Shown here piece by piece: positions 7,654 to 16,589 of a DNA stretch of 64,000 nucleotides; the stretch's first letter is position 1, and every line of letters begins with the position of its first letter. The notes beneath the pieces were generated by a model that worked only from the letters and a program-made list of their open reading frames with translations, made no database searches and was not told the DNA's origin. The stretch comes from Corynebacterium halotolerans (lineage in GTDB: Bacteria; Actinomycetota; Actinomycetes; Mycobacteriales; Mycobacteriaceae), in the NCBI RefSeq assembly GCF_001056295.1, contig NZ_JVMD01000020.1, forward strand, positions 186,001 to 250,000, read 5' to 3'. The position numbers and the translations under genes were made by a program.

Positions 7654-9564
7654 ATGAGCACCGAACACGCGGACCAGACCGCCGCAACCGCCACGCGCGT
7701 GGACGACGCCGAGGCACCCGAGCCGATGGACGACCAGGAGGCCTTCGAGCCCCGCATCACCCGGAAAACGTGGCTGCTGCTCGTCGGGGTCATCGTGGCC
7801 ATCCAGGCGATCGGCCGCATCTGGGTGCTGGCGGGCCGGACGTTCTACTGGGACGACTTCATCATCGTGGGCTCCGCCGCCGACGCCGCGTGGTGGACCC
7901 CGGACTACTTCCTCCAGCCCCACGACGGGCACCTGGCGCCGCTGGCGTTCATCGTCCAGGCGGTGATCAACCAGCTCGCCCCGTGGCAGTGGTGGCTGCC
8001 CGCGACGCTGATGCTGCTGGGCCAGGTGGCGGTGACGGTCCTCATCGCCCGGGCGCTGCGCTACATCGCCGGCAGGTCCTGGCAGGCGCTGGCGGCCCTG
8101 GCCCTGGTCGCGTGGACGCCGCTGACGCTGCCGGGGTCGACGTGGTGGTCGGCCGCGGCCAACGCCCTGCCCATGCAGCTGGCCATCGCCGGCATCACGG
8201 CGCTGGCCATCCGCGTGAGCCTGCGCCAGGAGCGCCCCGTTTCCTTCCGCGCCATCGCCGCCGCGACCGTCGGGCTGGTCATCGCCCTGGGCTTCTTCGA
8301 GAAGGCGCTGGCCGTCGCCCCGGTGGCGCTGGCCGTGACCATCGCCGTGGCCTACATGGAGCGCCGCTCCATCGTCGAGGTGCTGCTGCGGGCCCGCGCC
8401 CTGTGGCTGTCGCTGGGCCTGGTCACCGGCGCGTGGGCGCTGTTCTACTCGCTCACCGCCCTGGCCGACGCCGGCGAGGCATCGTCCGAGCCGCGCGCCG
8501 AGCTCTTCTTCAACGGCCTGGGCCAGGTGCTGGCGGGCCTGGCGGGCGGCCCCTGGTTCTGGGACCGCTGGGCGCCGGGCCAGCCGTGGTCCGACGCCCC
8601 CTCCGGGCTGGTCAGCGTCGGCGCGGTGCTGGTGCTGCTGACCATGGCGGTGACCATCGGCCGCGACTACCGGGCCTGGCTGCCATGGTTCATCGCCGCC
8701 GGCTACCTGTCCGTCACGCTGCTGTCGGTGACGCTGATGCGCTCGGGCGACCACACCTCCGACGTCCTGGCCCGCACGCTGCACTACTACGGCGATTCGG
8801 CCATCGTCACCGGTTTCGCGCTGGCAGCGTCGTGGTCGGACCGGGTCCGTCCGCTGCCGGCGCGCTCGCGGTTCGGCGTGCTCGCGCTGGCCGGCGTGCT
8901 GCTGGTGTCCGCGACGATTTCGGTCGTGGGCTACCGCAACACCTGGTCCGACGACAACACCGGGAAGTGGCTCGAGACCGCGTCGGCGTCGCTGACCCAG
9001 GCCGCGAAGGAGGGCGGCCCGGTGATCCTCGACCAGCCGGTGCCCTACGAGGTGCTGCTGCCGGTGGCGTACCCGAAGAACATGTACTCGCAGGTCTTCC
9101 GCGATCTGCCCGAGCGCCCGGAGTTCGGCCGCGTCACCGACGCCGCCCGGATGTTCGACCAGTCCGGCGCGTTGGTGCCCGCCCACGTGGCGGAGATCAC
9201 CAGGATCCCGCAGGGCGAGGTCGAGTCGTGCGGCAACCAGATCATCGTCGGCCCCGGCGGCACGGCCACGGCGGAGATCACGCTGCGCGACATCGCGAAG
9301 CTCGGCGACTGGGTGCTGGAGCTGCGCGCCATCTCCTCCGCCCCGGCCCAGCTGCGGCTGAGCCTGCCCAACCCGTTCGAATCCCCCGAGGAGACGCTGC
9401 GCGGATCCACCGTCGTCGACGTCGACGATGACCTGCGCACCCGCTGGGTGGCCATCTCGGGCGGCGGCAACACGCTGCGCATCGACGTCACGGGCGCGCC
9501 CGAGGGCACCTCCGTCTGCGTCGGTTCGGGGGCGATGGGGCCACTGGTTCCCTCGGATGGCTGA
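7654..9564 (+). CDS. Multi-pass membrane protein, GT-C glycosyltransferase-like
   Basis: This 636-residue protein has a polar N-terminus of about 40 residues, a first membrane helix (WLLLVGVIVAIQAIGRIWVL), about ten further hydrophobic segments and a soluble C-terminal domain of about 200 residues. The first extracytoplasmic loop carries FYWDDFIIVGSA; paired acidic residues in that loop are the hallmark of GT-C polyprenyl-phosphate-sugar transferases. No specific family is recognised, so a cell-wall glycan or lipoglycan role is an inference. A conserved-looking PVPYEVLLPVAYPKNMYSQ opens the C-terminal domain. It is transcribed away from the riboswitch operon, and the spacer holds both promoters. 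Confidence 0.7.
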   Translation: MSTEHADQTAATATRVDDAEAPEPMDDQEAFEPRITRKTWLLLVGVIVAIQAIGRIWVLAGRTFYWDDFIIVGSAADAAWWTPDYFLQPHDGHLAPLAFIVQAVINQLAPWQWWLPATLMLLGQVAVTVLIARALRYIAGRSWQALAALALVAWTPLTLPGSTWWSAAANALPMQLAIAGITALAIRVSLRQERPVSFRAIAAATVGLVIALGFFEKALAVAPVALAVTIAVAYMERRSIVEVLLRARALWLSLGLVTGAWALFYSLTALADAGEASSEPRAELFFNGLGQVLAGLAGGPWFWDRWAPGQPWSDAPSGLVSVGAVLVLLTMAVTIGRDYRAWLPWFIAAGYLSVTLLSVTLMRSGDHTSDVLARTLHYYGDSAIVTGFALAASWSDRVRPLPARSRFGVLALAGVLLVSATISVVGYRNTWSDDNTGKWLETASASLTQAAKEGGPVILDQPVPYEVLLPVAYPKNMYSQVFRDLPERPEFGRVTDAARMFDQSGALVPAHVAEITRIPQGEVESCGNQIIVGPGGTATAEITLRDIAKLGDWVLELRAISSAPAQLRLSLPNPFESPEETLRGSTVVDVDDDLRTRWVAISGGGNTLRIDVTGAPEGTSVCVGSGAMGPLVPSDG

Positions 9565-9623
9565 GAATCAACTACGATGACGGTGAGAATTTCATTCGTG
9601 AAGCCGCTTTAAGGAGTCCATCC

Positions 9624-9848
9624 ATGCGCAACCGTCTCGTCGGTGCCGTCGCCGCCACCGCCATCGCCGCAGCCGCCCTGGTCGCCTGCTCGCCCCCGAA
9701 CGAGAACCCGTCGGACATCAAGGTCACCGACCAGAAGAACCCGACCCCCACGTTCGACAAGGGCTCCAAGTCCTCCTCGACGTCCCCCTCCGAGTCCTAC
9801 GACGGCACCGGCACCGGCGGCATGATGCAGGAGCCGGCCGTCCAGTAG
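9624..9848 (+). CDS. Small secreted lipoprotein
   Basis: This 74-residue protein has a signal peptide (MRNRLVGAVAATAIAAA) ending in a lipobox ALVAC, with Cys at about residue 22 to be lipid-modified. The mature part is short, polar and rich in Ser, Thr, Pro and Asn, with no recognisable domain. AAGGAG about 10 nt before the ATG supports the start. It lies 59 bp after the GT-C-like gene and may be co-transcribed, with a terminator-like hairpin about 80 bp downstream. Function unknown. Confidence 0.75.
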   Translation: MRNRLVGAVAATAIAAAALVACSPPNENPSDIKVTDQKNPTPTFDKGSKSSSTSPSESYDGTGTGGMMQEPAVQ

Positions 9849-9930
9849 CGCCCAGCGCCCTCCCGCGTCGCCCGGTCCCCGGGTGCGCGGGCGGGCCCGG
9901 CTTCGCGCCCCGGCCGTTTTCCGGCTTTGC

Positions 9931-9985
9931 GACGCGCACGTTCCCGTGGCACACCGTGCCCGGAGCGTGCGCGTCGTCGTTTTTT
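9931..9985 (+). terminator. Intrinsic terminator
   Basis: GACGCGCACG at 9931-9940 pairs with CGTGCGCGTC at 9966-9975, and a run of six T follows at 9980-9985. The 25-nt loop contains secondary complementarity. It would end transcripts of the lipoprotein gene. Confidence 0.7.
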
Positions 9986-10027
9986 CGGCGGCCCCTCTTA
10001 TCCGGCCACCGCAACCCGCCTGGCTAT

Positions 10028-10087
10028 CCCACCCCGAATTGGGCAACCCACCCGTTACAGCGGGTGGGTCTGCGCATTCGGGGTGGG
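10028..10087. repeat. Nested palindromic repeat R1, copy a
   Basis: Outer arms CCCACCCCGAAT (10028-10039) and ATTCGGGGTGGG (10076-10087) are perfect complements. Inside them, ACCCACCC (10046-10053) and GGGTGGGT (10062-10069) form a second stem around GTTACAGC. Related copies are at 17379-17438 and 29551-29657. It lies between convergent genes. Confidence 0.85.
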
Positions 10088-10142
10088 TTTACGTGAGGGG
10101 CGGGCACCCGCCGGCGCCAGCGCCGGCGCGTCCCAGGTGTCG

Positions 10143-10206
10143 CGGCGCTGCGGCGCTGCGGTGCTGCGGTACCGCGGTGCTTCGGTGCTTCGGTGCTTCG
10201 GTGCCC
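10143..10206. repeat. Octamer tandem repeat, eight units
   Basis: Eight contiguous 8-bp units follow the pattern CGGYGCTK: two CGGCGCTG, one CGGTGCTG, one CGGTACCG, three CGGTGCTT and one CGGTGCCC. The array is non-coding, between a lipoprotein gene and the 3' end of a GH13 gene. The unequal but phased units suggest slippage followed by drift. Confidence 0.8.
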
Positions 10207-10242
10207 CGGTATCCGGCGTTCGCAATCTCCGGGGCATGACGG

Positions 10243-11544
10243 CTACGGGCGCGGGTAGCGGAATTCCACGTTCTCGCCTTCGCGGACCACCGCGGAGGGC
10301 TTGCCCGTGACCTCCAGTTCGACGGTCAGGGTGCGGCCGTCGGCGGTGACGTCGTAGGTGATGCGCTCGTTGGCGATCGACGTGACGGTGACCCGGCCAC
10401 GGTGGAGCCACGGGTGGCGGCGGCGCAGCGCGATGAGCCGCTGATGGGCGGTGTGCACCCACGCGCCCAAGGTGGACAGCTCCGCGGGCGTCGCCGGGAA
10501 GGACGGCCGGACCTGGTCGTCGCCGCCGAAGCGGTCCTCCTTCACACCGGTGTAGCCCTGCTCGTCGCCGTAGTAGATCAGCGGGATGCCGCCGACGGTC
10601 ATGAGGATCACCAGCGCGAGCACGGCCTTGTCCTGGCCGACCTGCGATGCGATGCGGGTGACGTCGTGGTTGCCCACGAAGGTCACGGGAACGAAGGACT
10701 CCAGGAACGTGTCGTGGCGGCCCAGCGTCCACTGGAGCTCGAAGAAGTTGTGCTCCTTCAGCGCCGACCACGTGGCCTTCCACAGCTCGTATTCGGTGAC
10801 GGAATCCATGGTCGAGCGACCGACGATGTCCACGTAGTCGCCGTGGATGACCTCGCCGTAGATGAACGCGTGCGGGAAGTCGGCGCGCACGGACGCAAGT
10901 ACGCCGGACCAGAAATCCGGGTCGACGGCATAGGCGGCGTCGAGGCGCCACCCGTCCACGCCACGCTCCAGCCAGTGCCGCATGACCGATTCGACGAACT
11001 CGGCGGTCTCCGGCGCCCGGTGGTCGAATTCGACCAGATCCAGGTGCCCCTCGAAGCAGGGGGCGGTGGGCCGGTCACCCGAACGGTCGACGTCGAAAAG
11101 CTTGGCGGCGTCCGAATCGGGGTCCTCCAGTGCCTCGCGGAACATCGGCGCGTCGGAGGACAGGTGGTTGAACACGCCGTCGAGCAGGACCTTGATGCCG
11201 CGCTCGTGGGCGGCGGCGATGAGGCGGTCGAAGGCGGCGTCGTCGCCCAGGCGGCGGTCGATGCGGAAGTAATCGAGGGTGTCGTACCCGTGGGTCGCCG
11301 ATTCGAAGACCGGGCCGAGCTGCAGGACGTTGAGCCCGAGCTCCTGCACGTAGTCGAGCCACCCGGTCAGGTGGTCCAGCCGGGCGCCGTCGGGGGCGTC
11401 CCCGTCGGCCGCCACGGCCGCTCCCGCCTCCCCGTCCGCACCGGTCCCGTCGCCGTGGATGGGGGCGCCGGTGAAGCCCAGCGGGTAGACGTGCCAGCCG
11501 ATGGCGTGCCCGATCCAATCGGGCGCGGGGTGCGAATCGCTCAT
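10243..11544 (-). CDS. GH13 alpha-amylase-family glycosidase
   Basis: This 433-residue enzyme has the (beta/alpha)8 GH13 core. The three catalytic acids are visible: nucleophile Asp about residue 202 in GWRLDAAYAVD, acid/base Glu about 231 in FIYGEVIHGDY, and the third Asp about 294 in FVGNHDVTRI. The segment VLLDGVFNH is conserved region I. It lacks a signal peptide, so it acts in the cytoplasm on alpha-glucans or maltodextrins; specificity is not readable. The C-terminal domain of about 80 residues is short. It starts 17 bp after the stop of the M20 hydrolase gene and is likely co-transcribed with it, though a metabolic link is not obvious. The ATG at 11544 was chosen because it begins just before the first barrel strand. 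Confidence 0.9.
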   Translation of the reverse strand: MSDSHPAPDWIGHAIGWHVYPLGFTGAPIHGDGTGADGEAGAAVAADGDAPDGARLDHLTGWLDYVQELGLNVLQLGPVFESATHGYDTLDYFRIDRRLGDDAAFDRLIAAAHERGIKVLLDGVFNHLSSDAPMFREALEDPDSDAAKLFDVDRSGDRPTAPCFEGHLDLVEFDHRAPETAEFVESVMRHWLERGVDGWRLDAAYAVDPDFWSGVLASVRADFPHAFIYGEVIHGDYVDIVGRSTMDSVTEYELWKATWSALKEHNFFELQWTLGRHDTFLESFVPVTFVGNHDVTRIASQVGQDKAVLALVILMTVGGIPLIYYGDEQGYTGVKEDRFGGDDQVRPSFPATPAELSTLGAWVHTAHQRLIALRRRHPWLHRGRVTVTSIANERITYDVTADGRTLTVELEVTGKPSAVVREGENVEFRYPRP

Positions 11545-11560
11545 GCCCCCACGTTTACCA

Positions 11561-13144
11561 TCACTCCTTGCCGTCGAGCGCCGCATCCCGGGCCCGACCT
11601 GCGGCTTCCTCGGAAATGAAGGGCTGCTGCACGCCCGGCCCGCCGTCGGGCGCCGGCCGCGTGCCGTCGAAGGTGCCGGCCTTCGCGGCGGCCTCGATGA
11701 CGCGGTCCCGCTCGGCGTCGGGGGCACCGGCCGCACGGCCCACCCCCGCCCCGTCGGCGGCATCCGCGGCGTCGCGGAACTCGCGCCGATCCCGCTGCTC
11801 GCCGGCCTTCGACTCCGGCACGCCCAGCCCCGGGGTCGCCGGGCGGGGCGGGATGGTGCCGGCGGCGGCCATCCCGGCCGTCTGCTCGGGGCGCGGCGGC
11901 GGGGAGGGCAGGCCGGGGGCCAGCGCGTCGAGCGCGATCTGCACCTCCACCTTCACGCCGGCGGACATGGCGCGCTCGGCGACGTCGTAACGCGAATTGT
12001 GCAGGAAGTACGGCATGCCGTTCTCCGGCCCGCCGCCGCCGAGGAACATGTAGCAGCCGGGCACCTCGCGCGAGAAGTACGAGAAGTCGTCGGACGGGGC
12101 CCACGGGTCGGCGTCGAAGACGCGGGCGGGGCCGATCGCGCGGGTCGCGGCGTGCCAGGCGCGGTCGCTGGCCAGGTCGGCGTTGACCACCATCGGGTAC
12201 GGCGTCTGCCATTCGAAGCCGGCGGTGGCGCCGTGGGCGTGGCAGATGCCGGTGACCAGGGTCTCGATGCGCCCGCAGATCGACGCCCAATCGTCTTCGT
12301 CGACGGAGCGGATGGACACCTCCAGCCACGCCTCGTCGGGGATGACGTTGCCCGCTTCGCCGCCGTGCAGCGAGCCGACGTTGACGATGTTCATGTGCCG
12401 CGGATTGAGGTTGCGGCTGACGATCGTGTTGAGCATGACCGTCACTTCGCTGGCGACCAGCACCGGGTCGACGGCCAGCTGGGGGCTCGACGAGTGGCCG
12501 CCGCGCCCGCGGATGGAGATGGACACGATGCCGGACATCGTGGACACGCGGCCGCGGCAGATGCCGACGTGCCCGATGGGGTGCGGGGCGACGTGGAAGG
12601 CGTAGACCTCGTCGAGGTCGTCGGCGGCCCCATGGGCGACCAGTTCGCGGGCGCCGCCGGGCAGCATTTCCTCGGCGTGCTGGAACAGCAGCTTCACCCG
12701 GCCGTGCAGGCGGTCGCGCATGCCCTGCAGGATCTGGGCCGTGCCCAGCAGCATGGCGGTGTGCACGTCGTGGCCGCAGGCGTGCATGACGCCGGCGTTC
12801 TGCGACGCGAAGTGCAGGCCGGTCTCCTCCTTGATGGGCAGCGCGTCGATGTCGGCGCGGTAGCCGATGGTCCGGCCGGTGGCGGGGTCGCCTGCGGTGC
12901 CGACGATGGTGCCTACCACGGACGTCGGCGTCAGCCTGACGGTTTCGATGCCCCATTCCCCGAGCAGGCCCTCGATGAAGTCGGCGGTGGCGTATTCCTG
13001 GAAGCTCAGCTCGGGATGCTGGTGGAGGTGCCGGCGCCAGTCGATGATGTCGCTCAGCGGGACGTCAATAGTCGCGGCGGGCCCGTTTGCGTGCCCCGCC
13101 GAGGGGGCGAAGGCCATGCCTTCGTGCGTGCGTGGGTCCGTCAT
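11561..13144 (-). CDS. M20-family amidohydrolase/peptidase
   Basis: This 527-residue metallo-amidohydrolase is of the HipO/AbgB/IAA-amino-acid-hydrolase type and cleaves N-acyl amino acids or small peptides. Metal ligands appear in order: HACGHDVHTAMLLG, EEMLPGGARELV, FHVAPHPIGHVG and the late FLHNSRYDV. RRHLHQHPELSFQEYATADFI is the usual N-terminal signature. The last 110 residues are an unusual Ala/Gly/Pro/Asp-rich extension beyond the catalytic domain (family members are about 400 residues) and may be disordered. It lies upstream of the GH13 gene. The start MTDPRTHEG was chosen at the last Met before the conserved domain. Confidence 0.9.
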   Translation of the reverse strand: MTDPRTHEGMAFAPSAGHANGPAATIDVPLSDIIDWRRHLHQHPELSFQEYATADFIEGLLGEWGIETVRLTPTSVVGTIVGTAGDPATGRTIGYRADIDALPIKEETGLHFASQNAGVMHACGHDVHTAMLLGTAQILQGMRDRLHGRVKLLFQHAEEMLPGGARELVAHGAADDLDEVYAFHVAPHPIGHVGICRGRVSTMSGIVSISIRGRGGHSSSPQLAVDPVLVASEVTVMLNTIVSRNLNPRHMNIVNVGSLHGGEAGNVIPDEAWLEVSIRSVDEDDWASICGRIETLVTGICHAHGATAGFEWQTPYPMVVNADLASDRAWHAATRAIGPARVFDADPWAPSDDFSYFSREVPGCYMFLGGGGPENGMPYFLHNSRYDVAERAMSAGVKVEVQIALDALAPGLPSPPPRPEQTAGMAAAGTIPPRPATPGLGVPESKAGEQRDRREFRDAADAADGAGVGRAAGAPDAERDRVIEAAAKAGTFDGTRPAPDGGPGVQQPFISEEAAGRARDAALDGKE

Positions 13145-13293
13145 GGGGCGGGTCCTCGTCTGCCTCTGCGCCCGCGGCCGGGTGCCGCGGGTCTCGCTTG
13201 GCGACGGCCGGCGTGCGGCGCGTCGCCGTGCCACCGACACTATGCGGGGGCGAACCACCCGTGCCACCGCTGCGGGGCGGGTTCGCCCGGAAT

Positions 13294-14736
13294 TCAGGCG
13301 CCCGCCCAGTAGGCCCCGATGATCCGCGCCAGCCACCAGGGGTCCTTCACGCCGCACATCTCGCGGGGCGAGTGCATGGACAGCATCGCGGCGCCGACGT
13401 CGACGGTGGCGATGCCCAACCGCGTCGCCGTGATCGGCCCGATGGTCGAGCCGCAGGGCTTCTGGTTGGACGACACGAAGTACTGCACGGGGATGGTCTC
13501 CCCCGCCTCTTCGGCGGCCGCGGCGGCGACGCGCTCGAACATGCCCTGGCCCACGGCGTCGGTGGCGTAGCGCTGGTTGGCGTTGATCTTCAGCACCGGG
13601 CCGCCGTCGAGCACGGGCAGGTGGCCGGGCTCGTGGTCGCCGACGTAGTTCGGGTGGACGGCGTGGGCGCCGTCGGCGGAGATGCACGACGAGCGGCGGA
13701 ACATGCGCTGCATCCCGTCGGCGTCCGCGCCGGCTGCACCGGCGATGCGGCGGAGCACGTCCTCCAGAAGCGGGCCGGCGGCGCCGGTCGTGGAGGCCGA
13801 GCCGACCTCCTCGTGGTCGAAGGCGACCATCACCGGGATGTCGGCCGAAGCCGATGCGCGGGCCGGGCCGTCGTCAAGCAACCGCTCGAAGGCGACCAGG
13901 GAGGAATGGACGCTGAGAAGATTGTCCAGGCGCCCGCAGGCCAGGAACTCGCCGTCGGCGCCGAAGATGCGCGGTGGCTGCGTGTCGCAGGTGATCAGAT
14001 CCCAGGCGACGAGGTCCTCGGCGGTGACCCGGGCGCCCGCGGCATCATCCGGGGCCGCGGAATCACCGGCGCCCGCGTTGACGGCGGCGGCGAGCATCCG
14101 CGCGAAGGCTCCGGCGTCACCCGAATTGCCGATCACCGGGGTGGTGTGCAGCTGCTTGTCCAGCTTCAGGCCCTGGTCGTTGACGCCCCGGTTGAGGTGG
14201 ATGGCCAGCTGCGGGATGCGCGCCACCGGGCCGGTGCGGGCGAGGTGCACGCGACCATCGCGGGTGACGGCGCGGCCGGCGAACTCGATCTCGCGGTCAG
14301 TCCACGCCCCGATGAGCGGGCCGCCGTAGACCTCCACCGCAACCTGCGCGTAGCCGGCCGCACCCGCGTCCGGATTGGGCTTGACCCGGAAACCCGGCGA
14401 GTCGGTGTGGGAGCCGACGATGCGGAACGACGCGGAAGCTGCGGCGCCGGACGTCGAATCGTCGGCGTCGCCAAGCCCCTCCGGCACGACCCACGCGACC
14501 GCCGCGCCACCGCGGACCAGGACATACGCCCCCGGCACGGAGGGCCACGCGTCGGCCTCGTCGATGCGCGTCGCCCCGGCGGCCGTCAGGCGGCGCGCGA
14601 CCTGTTCGGCTGCGTGATACGAGCTCGGCGAAGCGACGACGAAGTCCATCAGATCCGCGAGATGATCCCCGGCGGAATCCCACGGGGCGCGGGCCCCGGA
14701 AACGGCGTGTGCGGTGCGGTCATCCGAAGAGTTCAT
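13294..14736 (-). CDS. M18-family aspartyl aminopeptidase
   Basis: This 480-residue cytoplasmic zinc aminopeptidase belongs to the DNPEP/ApeB family and removes N-terminal acidic or neutral residues. The dinuclear-metal ligands are visible in VGSHTDSPGFRVKPN, FDHEEVGSASTTGAAG and ISADGAHAVHPNY; TTRLGIATVDVGAAMLSMHSPRE near the C-terminus is also characteristic. Length is close to the family norm of about 430 with inserted Ala/Gly-rich loops. The start at 14736 precedes ADLMDFVVASPSSYHAA, the usual N-terminus. It is divergent from the patatin gene, with 70 bp between start codons, and precedes the M20 gene by 149 bp. Confidence 0.92.
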   Translation of the reverse strand: MNSSDDRTAHAVSGARAPWDSAGDHLADLMDFVVASPSSYHAAEQVARRLTAAGATRIDEADAWPSVPGAYVLVRGGAAVAWVVPEGLGDADDSTSGAAASASFRIVGSHTDSPGFRVKPNPDAGAAGYAQVAVEVYGGPLIGAWTDREIEFAGRAVTRDGRVHLARTGPVARIPQLAIHLNRGVNDQGLKLDKQLHTTPVIGNSGDAGAFARMLAAAVNAGAGDSAAPDDAAGARVTAEDLVAWDLITCDTQPPRIFGADGEFLACGRLDNLLSVHSSLVAFERLLDDGPARASASADIPVMVAFDHEEVGSASTTGAAGPLLEDVLRRIAGAAGADADGMQRMFRRSSCISADGAHAVHPNYVGDHEPGHLPVLDGGPVLKINANQRYATDAVGQGMFERVAAAAAEEAGETIPVQYFVSSNQKPCGSTIGPITATRLGIATVDVGAAMLSMHSPREMCGVKDPWWLARIIGAYWAGA

Positions 14737-14806
14737 GTCCCCATCATGGCGCAAACGCCGGCGATACCGGCACGCCCCCGGCCAATCACCGTTACCATCG
14801 CGCAGC

Positions 14807-15775
14807 ATGGGAGAACGGGCAGGCGAAACCACGGCAATCGACGCAGACCCCCGCACGGCCACGAGGGTCGGCGGGGACGGCGCCGAGCGCATCGCGGCGC
14901 CGAACGTCGCGCTCGTGCTCGAGGGCGGAGGCATGCGCAACTCCTATACCGCCCCGTGCATCGAGGTGCTGCTGCGCCACCGCGTCGACGTCGGCTGGGT
15001 CGGCGGCATTTCCGCCGGCGCCACCATGACCGCCAACTACCTGTCCGGGAGCATCCCCCGCTCCCGGGCGACGTTCACCACGATGACCAACAACCGCGAG
15101 TTCGGCGGGTGGGGCAGCTTCGTCCGCGGCCGCGGCTACTTCAACGCGGAGTGGATCTACGAGAAATCGCCCCTGGTGCCCACCGCGGGCATCGACCCGT
15201 ATCCCTTCGACCGGTTCCTGTCTTCGGCGACGGAGATGCGCATCGGCTCGGTGCGGGCGGACACCGGCGAAAACGTCTACTGGGGCCGCGACGACGTCGA
15301 CTCACTGCAGACGCTGATGAAATACGTCCGCGCCTCGTCGACGCTGCCCGGGTTCATGGTGCCGCCGGTCATCGACGGGGTCCGCTACGTCGACGGCGCA
15401 CTCGGGCCCTCCGGCGGAATCCCGCTGCAGATCGCGGAGCAGGACGGGTACGACAGGTTCCTGGTGATCATGAGCCGCGAGCGCTCGTACGTGAAGCCCC
15501 CGGTGACGCGGCCGGCGATGATGCGGCGGATCTTCCGGCGCAATCCCGCCGTGGCCGAGGCGATCATCGCCCGCCCGGAACGGTACAACGCCACCCGCGC
15601 CCGGCTTTTCGAGCTCGAGCGCGAGGGCCGCGCGGTGCTGTTCTTCCCCGACGAGATGAAGATGTCGAACCGCGAGCGCGACCTGGCCAAGCTCAGCGCC
15701 GCCTACGGCGCGGGCCTGGCGCAGGCCGAGCGCGACTGGCCGAAGTGGCGGGAGTTCTTCGAGTCGGAGGGCTGA
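14807..15775 (+). CDS. Patatin-like phospholipase/esterase
   Basis: This 322-residue serine hydrolase of the patatin/RssA (YjjU-like) type has the oxyanion motif LEGGGMRNSYT, the nucleophile elbow GISAGA (GxSxG) and the catalytic Asp in VDGALGPSGGIP, completing the Ser-Asp dyad. It hydrolyses acyl esters, probably of phospholipids; no signal peptide is evident. The start at 14807 (MGERAGETT) was chosen over an upstream ATG at 14714 because the latter would overlap the divergent M18 start. C-terminal region ARLFELEREGRAVLFFPDEM matches the DUF6363-like tail seen in YjjU proteins. Confidence 0.9.
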   Translation: MGERAGETTAIDADPRTATRVGGDGAERIAAPNVALVLEGGGMRNSYTAPCIEVLLRHRVDVGWVGGISAGATMTANYLSGSIPRSRATFTTMTNNREFGGWGSFVRGRGYFNAEWIYEKSPLVPTAGIDPYPFDRFLSSATEMRIGSVRADTGENVYWGRDDVDSLQTLMKYVRASSTLPGFMVPPVIDGVRYVDGALGPSGGIPLQIAEQDGYDRFLVIMSRERSYVKPPVTRPAMMRRIFRRNPAVAEAIIARPERYNATRARLFELEREGRAVLFFPDEMKMSNRERDLAKLSAAYGAGLAQAERDWPKWREFFESEG

Positions 15776-16169
15776 TCGCGGGGGCAGAGCCGGGGCGATG
15801 TGGACGGAGCCGGTCGATCGGGGCGGAGGCGTTTTGGGGCCGCTGCGGACCCGCCGTCGGTGGCTCCGCGGGGGCTGCCGCGGGCCACTGTGGGGCCGCT
15901 GCGGGCTGCCGCGCGCCATTGACCGAAACGTGACCTATCGGGGCACCGCAGGACAACACCGATACCCCCTCGCCACACCCGTAACAGGGTGGCGGAAAAT
16001 CGGTGCGTGACAAATCGCCCCAGCGTGCCGTAGCTTCACGCAGAACGCCTGGGCCCGTTACCGATTCGTTGTGAAACGTATCGCCCGCGTCACACGATGA
16101 AGTAATTGAGACCCAGATCTCATCCGGGTACGGCTCCGTCGTACCGCCTCCAATTTGAATGGTTCGCCC
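15776..16169. other. Long intergenic region with structured-looking 3' half
   Basis: The first 140 bp are low-complexity G+C-rich with repeated GGGGCCGCTGCGG. The 15920-16100 part has several inverted matches, including CGCCACACCC-GTAACA-GGGTGGCG at 15971-15994, and repeated ATCG-CCC blocks. The core CACCCGTAACAGGGTG resembles the inner stem of repeat R1. No ORF with coding character is seen, and no known riboswitch class could be assigned. Confidence 0.4.
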
Positions 16170-16421
16170 ATGACGCTTCCGACGAACGCCCCCAACCCCG
16201 GCACGGTTCTCCACGACCGTTTCCTCGCTCCGCTGGGCCTCGACGCCCCACAGCTGGCCGCCGCCACCGGCCTGTCCACGGAGCTGATCAACGGCGTGCT
16301 GGCGGGCACCGAGCGCGTCGACGACGAAATCGCCGCCTGCCTGGGCGACTTCCTGGGCACCGACTCGCACTTCTGGCTGGAGCTGCAGCGCCACGCCGAC
16401 CGCGGCCTGCTGACCGCCTGA
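16170..16421 (+). CDS. HigA-like XRE-family antitoxin/regulator
   Basis: This 83-residue helix-turn-helix protein has the VapI/HigA layout: an N-terminal NPGTVLHDRFLAPLGL, then the DNA-binding HTH APQLAAATGLSTELINGVLAGTERVDDEIAACLGDFLG and the C-terminal FWLELQRHAD. HigA-type antitoxins normally sit beside a HigB RNase toxin of about 90-100 residues; none is found on either side here, so it may be an orphan regulator. The ATG at 16170 gives the usual HigA N-terminus; an in-frame TTG at 16155 is less likely. Confidence 0.8.
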   Translation: MTLPTNAPNPGTVLHDRFLAPLGLDAPQLAAATGLSTELINGVLAGTERVDDEIAACLGDFLGTDSHFWLELQRHADRGLLTA

Positions 16422-16426
16422 CCCCG

Positions 16427-16512
16427 CACCACTCACTCCCGCCGAGCCGGCACCACTAGTTCCCGCCGAGCCGGCACCACTAGTTCCCGCCGAGCCTGCG
16501 CCACTCACTCCC
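16427..16512. repeat. 24-bp tandem repeat, about 3.5 units
   Basis: The unit GCCGAGCCGGCACCACTAGT-TCCC occurs exactly twice (16441-16464, 16465-16488). A diverged third unit is at 16489-16512 and a partial unit at 16427-16440. It lies between the HigA-like gene and the next gene, with no ORF. Confidence 0.85.
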
Positions 16513-16589
16513 CGCCACCCTGCCCCACCCCGGCACCGGGGCACCCCCGAGCCCACCGAAACGCCTTGTCACGGGCGTAAACTGGGTTC

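Noticed and set aside
5310..9431. 1373-residue open frame crossing the ECF operon and the GT-C-like gene
   Set aside because: It spans opposite-strand genes, the TPP riboswitch and a divergent promoter. Composition is low-complexity, with no domain.
13145..13687. Upstream extension of the M20 frame to 708 residues
   Set aside because: It overlaps the 3' part of the M18 gene and is Arg-rich without motifs. The ATG at 13144 begins the conserved family region.
15971..15994. A known riboswitch class (for example c-di-AMP) before the HigA-like gene
   Set aside because: Short stems are visible, but the conserved blocks of known classes could not be matched in order, so only a generic structured region is reported.
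16170..16421. Complete HigBA toxin-antitoxin module
   Set aside because: No RelE/HigB-like ORF of suitable size is adjacent on either side; only the antitoxin-like gene is supported.
16427..16512. CRISPR array
   Set aside because: The 24-bp units are contiguous with no spacers, and no cas genes are in the window. It is a plain tandem repeat.
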